From NCBI GenBank assembly GCA_012727745.1, contig JAAYGJ010000072.1, positions 1 through 7,759 of the forward strand: DNA of 7,759 nucleotides. The letters are read 5' to 3'. The DNA comes from Clostridia bacterium. GTDB taxonomy: Bacteria > Bacillota > DSM-521 > Neomoorellales > Neomoorellaceae. Each line of letters begins with the position of its first letter. Position 1 is the first letter of the stretch. Under the pieces are notes generated by a model. The model was not told the DNA's origin. It made no database searches and saw nothing but the letters and a program-made list of their open reading frames with translations. The position numbers and the translations under genes are program-made. Positions 1-5,958 of the stretch are shown in pieces.

Positions 1-502
1 ACTTAAACATCAATAGTATCAGTATATATCCTGGAATGAGTATATATAATAAGGGAATTTGATACAATACCTTAATTATGGCCAAAGCAACAGCCAATGC
101 TGCGCCAATAGGCAAAGTATATAGCAGAACCTGTTGCGGTATATAACCGCTAGATACTTCTTCTACCTCATAGGTAAGGATACGGAGTGAAGGCTCGGCT
201 ATGATTGCTACAAAGCCAAGCAAGGCGCCGATAGGGATGGCGACCCAACGATATTGCATATTACCTAATTTTTTGCCTATCATTTCTCCGACCGGATAGA
301 AGCTTATTTGTACCCCTTGGAGAAAGAAGGCCAAGCCAAGGAATGAGAGTATAAGGCCTAAAAGGATCTGGGTTATTTTTTCTTGAGGTAATTTTAAGTA
401 TGCAAACTGAAAAAATATAAAAACTGCAATTATAGGCAAAAAAGCTGGAGCAACTTCTAGCAAAATGTCCCCAAGGCCTGTAAACACTACATAATCGCTC
501 AA
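1..502 (-). CDS. DUF1538 family membrane protein, N-terminal part (gene runs off the window)
   Basis: This is the second of two tandem DUF1538 genes and its 3' part lies outside the window. Translating the minus strand from a TTG at 502 gives 167 residues with no stop. Hydrophobic segments lie at about residues 15-33, 45-65, 86-101, 127-144 and 149-166. An AEPSLR motif at 102-107 aligns with AEPNLR in the upstream neighbour, and the pattern AEPxLRxLxYxV is shared. The two proteins also match around a PxG segment (70-72 here) and near the end (IPLLYILIPGY against IPLAYILVAGY). I chose TTG because it overlaps the previous stop (TTGA, 499-502), has a GGGAG site 10 bases upstream, and places the N terminus level with that of the paralogue. 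The first in-frame ATG would remove more than 70 residues. The family is an integral membrane protein of unproven function; a transport role is only inference. Confidence 0.85.
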   Translation of the reverse strand, partial: MSDYVVFTGLGDILLEVAPAFLPIIAVFIFFQFAYLKLPQEKITQILLGLILSFLGLAFFLQGVQISFYPVGEMIGKKLGNMQYRWVAIPIGALLGFVAIIAEPSLRILTYEVEEVSSGYIPQQVLLYTLPIGAALAVALAIIKVLYQIPLLYILIPGYILILLMFK

Positions 503-1191
503 GTATATATCACTCCCAGGAGCATTACCGGAATTATGGGTCCTAATAAGACCAGCCCAAGATAGCCAAAACTATCTCCTAGAGTATTTTTGCCGCTTAA
601 GACTGAAGCAAACCCTACTCCCAGGGATAGCACAAAAGGAACTGTCAACGGGCCTGTAGTTACACCACCGGAATCAAACGCTATGGGAACAAAAGTTGGT
701 GGTACAATTGCCGAAAGAATAAAGGCCAGCAGGTATCCAGCTACTAGAATGTAGGCTAAAGGGATATTTAGCACTATCCTGGCAATAGCAACGGCTGTAA
801 AAAATCCTACCCCAATTGCTACAAAAGTAATTAAAACATTGCCTGAAATTTTTCCTCCGGTTACAAGGCCCACTTGATAGGCCAGCACTCTCAGATTAGG
901 CTCGGCAACGGTTACTGCGGCCCCGATAAAAAAAGCATAAATTAAGACCAGGGGGAACGAACCTATTTGAGGGAGTTCTGAGCCAACTAGCTGCCCTAAA
1001 GGCAATAGTCCTACTTTTACTCCAAGCAGAAACAGGGTCAGACCAAATATTATCATTACCGCACCGATAAGAAATTGAAGCATTATTGGGGCGGGTTTCT
1101 CAAACAGGAAAAATAGCAAGGCAGCAACTAGTATTACTATGGGGAGTATTGCTTGTATAACTTCTAAAAATAAATCTTTAATGTCTTTCAT
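499..1191 (-). CDS. DUF1538 family multi-pass membrane protein
   Basis: A complete 230-residue hydrophobic protein. I see about seven possible membrane segments, near residues 11-30, 38-58, 79-96, 118-138, 144-162, 181-198 and 207-228. Two motifs stand out: AEPNLR at 96-101, followed by a conserved LAYQV, and DSGGVTTGPLTVPF at 173-186. The second is a Gly/Thr-rich loop flanked by membrane helices, typical of DUF1538 and suggestive of a substrate or ion path. No catalytic motif is visible. The start ATG has a strong GGAGGAGG site 5 bases away and overlaps the end of the carboxypeptidase gene by 14 bases. The stop overlaps the start of the second DUF1538 gene by 4 bases. Two adjacent paralogues suggest a heteromeric complex, or the split form of a longer two-domain protein. 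Family membership is firm; function is unknown. Confidence 0.9.
   Translation of the reverse strand: MKDIKDLFLEVIQAILPIVILVAALLFFLFEKPAPIMLQFLIGAVMIIFGLTLFLLGVKVGLLPLGQLVGSELPQIGSFPLVLIYAFFIGAAVTVAEPNLRVLAYQVGLVTGGKISGNVLITFVAIGVGFFTAVAIARIVLNIPLAYILVAGYLLAFILSAIVPPTFVPIAFDSGGVTTGPLTVPFVLSLGVGFASVLSGKNTLGDSFGYLGLVLLGPIIPVMLLGVIYT
511..517 (-). promoter_or_regulatory. Ribosome binding site supporting the TTG start at 502
   Basis: The minus strand reads GGGAGTG followed by ATATATAC and then TTG, which leaves 10 bases between GGGAG and the start codon. The site lies inside the last codons of the upstream DUF1538 gene. With the 4-base stop/start overlap, it suggests reinitiation by ribosomes finishing the upstream gene. 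Confidence 0.55.
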
Positions 1192-2437
1192 TCAATCCTC
1201 CTCCAAAAGAATATTTATAACTTTTGACGTAACGATTTCGGCGACGAAGTTTTTTTATTGTGAAAACTAGCAGGTAAACAGCTACCAGTGCCAGGGTGAT
1301 ACGTAGCCACCAATCACCCAGGCTGAGCGGTTGAGACGGTATAGGCTGCCTGTTGATTACTTCCACGCGGCCAATCTCTTGACCGTCTAAGAGGAAAACC
1401 ATGGCACCCATGCTAGTATTTGCTTGCACTGGTCGCTTATAATCTACAAGCTGCAAGTAGCCTGTGGGCGCTGTGTCCTTATTAGCTGCGGTAATAACTG
1501 CCAGGTCATTTCTTGCTAAAAGCTCAACCTTTTTGCCATTTTCCAGAGTGATGGTAGCTACAATTTCACCTTGTTTTACTAGCAAATAAGATTGGAAGGT
1601 CTGAAAACCATAGTCAAGGAGTTTTATGGCATCTGCTTCGGCCTGCTCGCTGCTGGGTTCATCCAATAGGACAGCAATGAGTGTTTGGTTTTGCCGGGTG
1701 GCGGAAACTACCAGGGTGAAGTTTGCTTCTGACGTATAACCGTTTTTTATGCCATTGGCTCCTTCATATTTCCAAAGGAGCTTGTTCTGATTAACGAGGG
1801 TGGTTTGCCAATCCTGTCCGTACCAGGGATAGGTTTTAGTAGCAACAATTTCTCGCAGGGTTTTATTTTGCATAGCTGCTCGGGCTATTATCGCCATATC
1901 GCGGGCTGTTATGTAATGTCCTGGCTCAGAAAGGCCGCTAGGGTTAACAAAATTTGAATTATTTGCTCCCAATTGCTTTGCTTTTTCATTCATTAGCTTA
2001 GCAAATCCGGCTTTAGAGCCGCCATAGTGCTCGGCTATGGCCAGGGCAGCATCGTTGCCTGAGTTAAGCAGCATACCATAAAGGAGGTCATTAAGCGTTA
2101 CTGTTTCCCCCTCTACCAGGTATACGCGGGTGCCTTCCGCGCGGGGGGGATTTGCGCTAATAGTAATGCGGTCTTCTAAATGTCCCCTCTCCAGGGCAAC
2201 AAGGGCGGTGAGAATTTTAGTAATGCTTGCCGGAGCTTTTTTTTTATCGGGGTTTTTAAGAAAAAGAAATTCCCCGGTTGTTAAATCTAATAATACTGCT
2301 GAGGCAGCAGTTACTTCTGGTGGGGGTTCAGCCCTGGCGGGCTTTATAGGTGTTAGCAGCATTCCCGGAATAATAGCTATAAAAATTACCGCGGCGAACA
2401 GGCGGTTTAACAGCCTGCTTAAACAGTGCTTGGACAT
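1178..2437 (-). CDS. D-alanyl-D-alanine carboxypeptidase (penicillin-binding protein, peptidase family S11)
   Basis: A 419-residue DD-carboxypeptidase that removes the terminal D-Ala from peptidoglycan stem peptides outside the membrane. Residues 1-36 form a signal peptide with a hydrophobic core at about 14-30 and an A-R-A cleavage site at 34-36. The S11 domain covers about 40-265: SITK (nucleophile Ser71, Lys74), SGN at 126-128, and KNG at 231-233 where KTG is usual. A PBP5-type C-terminal beta domain follows at about 283-365. Instead of the common amphipathic anchor, the protein ends in a true membrane helix (about 376-395) and a basic cytoplasmic tail (KKLRRR). The ATG at 2437 has a GAGGT site about 12 bases upstream. 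It is similar to DacF/DacB-type enzymes, but I cannot tell which paralogue it is, so no symbol is given. It is the first gene of a coupled trio with two DUF1538 genes. Confidence 0.93.
   Translation of the reverse strand: MSKHCLSRLLNRLFAAVIFIAIIPGMLLTPIKPARAEPPPEVTAASAVLLDLTTGEFLFLKNPDKKKAPASITKILTALVALERGHLEDRITISANPPRAEGTRVYLVEGETVTLNDLLYGMLLNSGNDAALAIAEHYGGSKAGFAKLMNEKAKQLGANNSNFVNPSGLSEPGHYITARDMAIIARAAMQNKTLREIVATKTYPWYGQDWQTTLVNQNKLLWKYEGANGIKNGYTSEANFTLVVSATRQNQTLIAVLLDEPSSEQAEADAIKLLDYGFQTFQSYLLVKQGEIVATITLENGKKVELLARNDLAVITAANKDTAPTGYLQLVDYKRPVQANTSMGAMVFLLDGQEIGRVEVINRQPIPSQPLSLGDWWLRITLALVAVYLLVFTIKKLRRRNRYVKSYKYSFGGGLNERH
1197..1204 (-). promoter_or_regulatory. Ribosome binding site of the first DUF1538 gene, inside the carboxypeptidase gene
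   Basis: GGAGGAGG on the minus strand lies 5 bases before the ATG at 1191. These bases also encode Gly residues near the C terminus of the carboxypeptidase, so the two genes must share one transcript and are probably translationally coupled. Confidence 0.8.
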
Positions 2438-2467
2438 AATTAAATAAGTACCTCTTTCGCTTTTTTA

Positions 2468-2484
2468 GTTAACGATAGGTTAAT
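2468..2484. repeat. GTTAAC-N6-TTAAT motif in the carboxypeptidase leader
   Basis: The plus strand reads GTTAAC, six bases, TTAAT. It contains the inverted repeat TTAAC-GATAG-GTTAA (2469-2483). It sits 30 bases upstream of the carboxypeptidase start. The same spaced motif occurs at nearly the same distance ahead of the EF-G-like gene (5802-5818). This could be a small operator, or chance in AT-rich leader DNA. Confidence 0.2.
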
Positions 2485-2563
2485 AAGGTATTGCTATGCT
2501 CTGATTGGATTTTATGTTACTTCCTTTATGTAGTTATTAACAGGCTGCAGGAAATTTGGTTAT

Positions 2564-2577
2564 GGGCTTTTTAGCCC
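2564..2577. repeat. Short perfect hairpin in the chemoreceptor-carboxypeptidase gap
   Basis: GGGCT (2564-2568) pairs with AGCCC (2573-2577) around a TTTT loop. On the minus strand, the direction of both flanking genes, no U-run follows, so it is at best a weak or factor-assisted terminator, or a leader structure. The rest of the 2438-2698 gap contains no gene I can support. Confidence 0.3.
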
Positions 2578-2590
2578 TGGTTGTTTATAT

Positions 2591-2660
2591 CTGGCAATTA
2601 GCGGAAAAACTAGCTAAAGCTTACTTAGACAATATGACATAAAAGCTTAATCTTTGCCAG
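2591..2660. repeat. Imperfect inverted repeat in the intergenic region
   Basis: CTGGCAA (2591-2597) and TTGCCAG (2654-2660) are perfect 7-base inverted repeats. The pairing extends imperfectly inward (TTAGC against GCTTAA). Between them the AAGCTTA sequence occurs twice. On the minus strand this lies between the chemoreceptor stop and the carboxypeptidase start, so it could fold in the transcript. I do not recognise a known riboswitch or T-box here. Confidence 0.25.
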
Positions 2661-2698
2661 TAGGTGAAAGTTGGTTAAGAAAGCCGTCGCTGTGCGAA

Positions 2699-3562
2699 TT
2701 ATTCTTTAGCCAGGTCGGTTAAATTCGAAGCTAGGGCCAGTACTTTTTCAGCGATTTGATATAAAGACTGGGTGCTGTTAACCAATTCCTCGCTGGTTGT
2801 TGCCTGACGTCGGATAACTTTGCTTGTATCAGCAATACCGGCAGCTATTTCTTTTACTGATTCATTGATTTCCTGGATTATATGTTCGATTTTATCAGTA
2901 GAGGTGACACTATTTTCTGCCAGTTTGCGCACTTCATGGGCTACGACAGTAAAGCCACGACCATGTTCTCCGGCCCTGGAAGCTTCGATGGCGGCATTTA
3001 GACCAAGTAATTTGGTTTGGTTGGCAATCGTTTTGATGAAACGTAAAATTGTGTCAGTTTCATTTAAAGAAGCGTAGGCTTGTTCAGCAACTTGCTCCAG
3101 ATGTATTCCTTGGGCTGTCATGGCTTCCGCACCTTTGCTTAGAGCAGCGCTGCTGGTTGCCAACTGTTCAATGCTTTTCTGTAACTCCTGGCCCATTGTT
3201 TCCAGTTCCTGGGCGCGTTTGGTTATCGTATTTAACATTTTCTCACGATTTTCTACCAGATTCATCATTAGTTTGGCGGCGTGAGCATCGATTAAAGTTG
3301 CCTGGGGATGTTTTATTTGGGCAATTTGTTCTGGTATTTTATCGTTACCAGTAGCTTCAATAATGACTTCCAGATCTGAATTACTGACAAGTTGGCGAAA
3401 ATCATTAAAAACAGGGACCCCAAGTTTGTGGGCTAATAAGACTCCTGGGGCATCGGGGTTAGTGTCAGCTAGACCGATTACTATTACTCCATCAAGGCTG
3501 TGTATTGCTTGCAATATGGCTGCTCCTCCTTTGCCTCCACCTATTATTGCTATTCTAGTCAT
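2699..3562 (-). CDS. Soluble chemoreceptor-like protein: Rossmann NAD-binding-like domain fused to an MCP signalling domain
   Basis: A 287-residue cytoplasmic protein with no membrane segment and no HAMP domain. Residues 1-100 look like a dinucleotide-binding Rossmann fold: a beta strand, the glycine loop GGGKGG at 8-13, then Asp33 at the end of the second strand, a position that often selects NAD. It resembles the N-terminal part of dihydrodipicolinate reductase-type dehydrogenases, but no dehydrogenase catalytic domain follows. A DAHAAKLM segment (92-99) leads into a coiled coil from about 105. The methyl-accepting chemotaxis hairpin tip lies at about 176-218 (NQTKLLGLNAAIEASRAGE, then GRGFTVVAHEVRKLAENS) and is highly conserved, implying binding to CheA/CheW. 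A TTSEEL segment at 255-260 resembles a methylation site. The start has AGGAGG 7 bases upstream. It probably couples a cofactor or redox signal to a chemosensory kinase; the ligand is inferred, not shown. Confidence 0.88.
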   Translation of the reverse strand: MTRIAIIGGGKGGAAILQAIHSLDGVIVIGLADTNPDAPGVLLAHKLGVPVFNDFRQLVSNSDLEVIIEATGNDKIPEQIAQIKHPQATLIDAHAAKLMMNLVENREKMLNTITKRAQELETMGQELQKSIEQLATSSAALSKGAEAMTAQGIHLEQVAEQAYASLNETDTILRFIKTIANQTKLLGLNAAIEASRAGEHGRGFTVVAHEVRKLAENSVTSTDKIEHIIQEINESVKEIAAGIADTSKVIRRQATTSEELVNSTQSLYQIAEKVLALASNLTDLAKE

Positions 3563-3648
3563 TCTAGCCCCTCCTATCTGGAATAATCACGTTTGCTATT
3601 TATCTATTTATCAACAAATTTTCGTCTTTAATGGCAAAATACCTTTTA

Positions 3649-3677
3649 ATTATGGCATAATAATAAAATCTATTAAA
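3649..3677 (-). promoter_or_regulatory. Possible sigma-A type promoter of the chemoreceptor gene
   Basis: On the minus strand CATAAT (3654-3649) matches five of six bases of the -10 consensus. TTTAAT lies 17 bases upstream (3677-3672) and matches only three of six bases of the -35 consensus. The start codon is about 87 bases downstream. The region is very AT-rich, so chance matches are expected. I found no good sigma-D (motility) promoter. Confidence 0.25.
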
Positions 3678-3701
3678 TATTTTTTACTGTGAAAGATATG
3701 T

Positions 3702-3726
3702 AAAAAGCCCCCTGAGGGGCTTTTTT
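3702..3726 (-). terminator. Rho-independent terminator of the EF-G-like gene
   Basis: AAAAAGCCCC (3702-3711) pairs perfectly with GGGGCTTTTT (3716-3725) around a four-base loop. On the minus strand the stem is followed at once by T-rich sequence. The A-rich arm of the hairpin overlaps the stop codon of the EF-G-like gene (3725-3727). The structure is symmetrical and could also stop plus-strand transcription. It separates the EF-G-like gene from the chemoreceptor gene. Confidence 0.9.
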
Positions 3727-5773
3727 ATTCTTCCTTATTTTTCTTTGTCTCCTGGATCACCTTTTCGGCAATACTGACCGGGACTTCTTCATATTTATCA
3801 AATTCCATTTTGAAGTGGCCACGACCCTGAGTAATGGATTTAAGGTCTATTGCGTAACGATACATTTCCGCTAATGGCACCTGAGCACGGATTATCTGGT
3901 TTTTGCCCTGGGCTTCCATGCCCAATATACGCCCGCGCCGGCTGTTTAAATCACCCATAATGTCACCCATAAACTGTTCGGGAACAGTAATTTCCACATT
4001 CATGATAGGTTCTAAAAGCACTGGTTTAGCTTGCTCCAATGCCTTGCGGAAAGCCAGTGCAGCAGCAATTTTGAAAGCCATTTCTGAAGAGTCCACGGTA
4101 TGGTAAGAGCCATCAGCCAGGTTTACTTTTATATTTGTTACCGGGTAGCCTGCTAAAATGCCTTCCTGCATAGCCTCGCGAATGCCTTTTTCAACTGCGG
4201 GGATATATTGACGTGGTACCGCACCGCCGAAAATAGTCTCGGTAAACTCAAATTCGTTATCCGGCAGAGGAGATATGTCTATAAAAACATGCCCATACTG
4301 GCCATGACCGCCGGTTTGTTTTTTATGCTTGCCTTCAACACGGTTTGCAGTGCCACGGATAGTTTCCCGGTAAGGCACTAGGGGGATGCTGGTTTCCACT
4401 TCAACGCCAAACTTCCGTTGCAAACGTTCCATAGTAATATCTATATGTGTTTCGCCCATACCCGTTAAGATGGTTTCGCGGGTTTCATTATTTTTACTTA
4501 ACCGCAAGGTCGGATCTTCTTCAAGCAAACGGGCCAGAGCGTTGCTGAGTTTATCCTCATCGCCTTTACTTTTGGGTTTGATAGCCAGCGGCAGGGTGGG
4601 TTCGGGAAATTCAATAGTTGGCAACTGTACCGGATTGGCTTTGCTACAAAGGGTATCACCGGTGGTAGTTACCTGTAGTTTGGCAACGGCGCCTATGTCT
4701 CCCGCTTTTAGCTCTGATACCGGCAATTGGTTTTTACCCTGGAGGGTAAAAATTTGGCCAATTTTTTCTTCGCTTTCCCGGTTACTGTTGTATACGACCG
4801 AATCAGATTTTAGCACACCGCTATAGACGCGAAACATGCTTAGTTTACCTACATAGGGGTCAGCCAGTGTTTTAAAAACCAGTGCTGCCAGGTTATCTTT
4901 CTCCAGGTCTGCTGCTGTCCGGTCTGCTACTTCTACCGGCGAAGGCAGATAGTCTTTAATATAATTCAACACAGGCTTAACTGCCATATTTTTTAGCGCT
5001 GATCCGCATAAGACCGGGATAACTTTACCTTCTGCAATGGCTTTTTTGAGACCGCTTTTAATCTCTTGGGCAGTAAGCTCTTCGCCTTCCAAATATTTCA
5101 TTAGCAACTCGTCGTCGCCTTCAGCGGCGGCTTCGACTATAGCTTCCCGCAAAGAAGCTGCTTCATCGTTATATTCTGCCGGAATGGCAGTTTCTTTTTC
5201 GTTGCCGTTTTTATCATATGTGTAAGCTTTTTGTTCTAGAAGGTCAATAATCCCGCTAAAAGTTTCCGCAGCTCCGATCGGTAGCTGCAAGGGAACAATA
5301 TTGCCGCTCAGTTTTTCACGCATGGAATCAATAACCTTATGGAAATTAGCGTTTTCTCTGTCCATTTTGTTTATGTAAACCAGCCGCGGCATCTTATTGC
5401 GCTTATCAGCTTCTTCCCAGACAATTTCAGTTTGTACTTTTACGCCATCAACTGCACTTATTACCACCAGCAAACTGTCTACAACCCTTAAGGCTGCCAG
5501 GACATCACCAAAGAAATCGCTATAACCTGGAGTATCCAGGAGATTTATCTTGTGTTTTTGCCATTCTGCGATGGCCAGGGAGGTATTAATAGAAACTTTG
5601 CGCTTAATTTCTTCAGGATGATAGTCAGTTACGGTGTTACCTTCATCAACCTTACCTAAACGTTTGGTGGCGCCAGCATTAAATAATAATGCCTCCGCCA
5701 GACTTGTTTTACCGGAGCCACCATGGGCCACAATTCCCACGTTACGGATATTATTACTGGGGTACACGTTCAT
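3725..5773 (-). CDS. fusA: Elongation factor G-like translational GTPase (EF-G paralogue)
   Basis: A 682-residue five-domain protein of EF-G architecture. The G domain (about 8-280) has G1 AHGGSGKT at 16-23, G3 DTPGY at 80-84, G4 NKMD at 135-138 and G5 GSA at 257-259. Domain II is at about 295-380, III at 390-460, IV at 465-585 (QTGGHGQYGHV at 486-496; DGSYHTVDSSEMAFKIA at 554-570), and V at 587-665. It differs from canonical EF-G in G1 (AHIDAGKT), in the switch I/G2 segment (KRKVSINTS instead of RGITI-like), and in G3, where the usual catalytic His is Tyr84. These are hallmarks of the EF-G-like or EF-G2 subgroup, so the main EF-G is presumably encoded elsewhere with the ribosomal genes. Members of this subgroup may bind the ribosome with altered GTPase behaviour. 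The start has AGGAGG 11 bases upstream. It is monocistronic and divergent from spoVB. Confidence 0.93.
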   Translation of the reverse strand: MNVYPSNNIRNVGIVAHGGSGKTSLAEALLFNAGATKRLGKVDEGNTVTDYHPEEIKRKVSINTSLAIAEWQKHKINLLDTPGYSDFFGDVLAALRVVDSLLVVISAVDGVKVQTEIVWEEADKRNKMPRLVYINKMDRENANFHKVIDSMREKLSGNIVPLQLPIGAAETFSGIIDLLEQKAYTYDKNGNEKETAIPAEYNDEAASLREAIVEAAAEGDDELLMKYLEGEELTAQEIKSGLKKAIAEGKVIPVLCGSALKNMAVKPVLNYIKDYLPSPVEVADRTAADLEKDNLAALVFKTLADPYVGKLSMFRVYSGVLKSDSVVYNSNRESEEKIGQIFTLQGKNQLPVSELKAGDIGAVAKLQVTTTGDTLCSKANPVQLPTIEFPEPTLPLAIKPKSKGDEDKLSNALARLLEEDPTLRLSKNNETRETILTGMGETHIDITMERLQRKFGVEVETSIPLVPYRETIRGTANRVEGKHKKQTGGHGQYGHVFIDISPLPDNEFEFTETIFGGAVPRQYIPAVEKGIREAMQEGILAGYPVTNIKVNLADGSYHTVDSSEMAFKIAAALAFRKALEQAKPVLLEPIMNVEITVPEQFMGDIMGDLNSRRGRILGMEAQGKNQIIRAQVPLAEMYRYAIDLKSITQGRGHFKMEFDKYEEVPVSIAEKVIQETKKNKEE

Positions 5774-5801
5774 TTAAATAAAGCCCTCCTCATCCTCAGC
5801 G

Positions 5802-5818
5802 GTTAACTGTTAGTTAAT
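5802..5818. repeat. GTTAAC-N6-TTAAT motif in the EF-G-like gene leader
   Basis: The plus strand reads GTTAAC, six bases, TTAAT, with the same spacing as at 2468-2484. It ends 28 bases upstream of the EF-G-like start codon (5773). The rest of the divergent gap (5774-5958) is AT-rich. TTGACG at 5849-5854 and CTGACA at 5868-5873 resemble plus-strand -35 boxes, but neither has a good -10 at 16-18 bases. The spoVB promoter therefore remains unassigned. Confidence 0.2.
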
Positions 5819-5942
5819 ATTAGCCCTTGTTTTAAAAAAATCCTCTTTTTGACGCTGAATTAATTTGCTGACAGGGTATTTCTAATTTTCCCCACTTGTA
5901 TTCCTTCTAAACATTTCCTGCTTGGCATAAGTTGAATTGTAC

Positions 5943-5950
5943 AAGGAGGT
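5943..5950 (+). promoter_or_regulatory. Ribosome binding site fixing the spoVB start at 5959
   Basis: AAGGAGGT is a near-perfect anti-Shine-Dalgarno match and lies 8 bases before the ATG at 5959. An in-frame TTG at 5932 lies upstream of this site and would place the ribosome binding site inside the gene, so the ATG is preferred. Confidence 0.85.
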
Positions 5951-5958
5951 GGGTATGT

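Noticed and set aside
2130..2447. Plus-strand open frame antisense to the carboxypeptidase gene
   Set aside because: It lies opposite a well-conserved S11 gene, has no ribosome binding site or recognisable domain, and its composition fits a reverse-frame shadow.
3586..3640. Sigma-D (motility) promoter ahead of the chemoreceptor gene
   Set aside because: TAAA and GATAAA elements are present on the minus strand, but the spacing is wrong and the GCCGATAT core is absent.
3363..3692. Plus-strand open frame across the chemoreceptor start and leader
   Set aside because: Mostly antisense to the conserved Rossmann domain, with no recognisable motif or good ribosome binding site; treated as a shadow.
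4386..4826. 146-codon plus-strand open frame inside the EF-G-like gene
   Set aside because: Fully antisense to conserved EF-G domains II-IV, Ser/Leu-rich composition typical of reverse frames, and no family signature.
5909..5933. Sigma-E-like -10 (CATAAGTT) ahead of spoVB
   Set aside because: The -10 partly resembles the sigma-E consensus, but the nearest -35-like sequence is about 9 bases away instead of about 14-15, so no sporulation promoter is claimed.
5932..5958. Upstream TTG start giving spoVB nine extra residues
   Set aside because: The extension would contain the AAGGAGGT ribosome binding site itself, and the extra residues look unlike a family N terminus; ATG 5959 is favoured.
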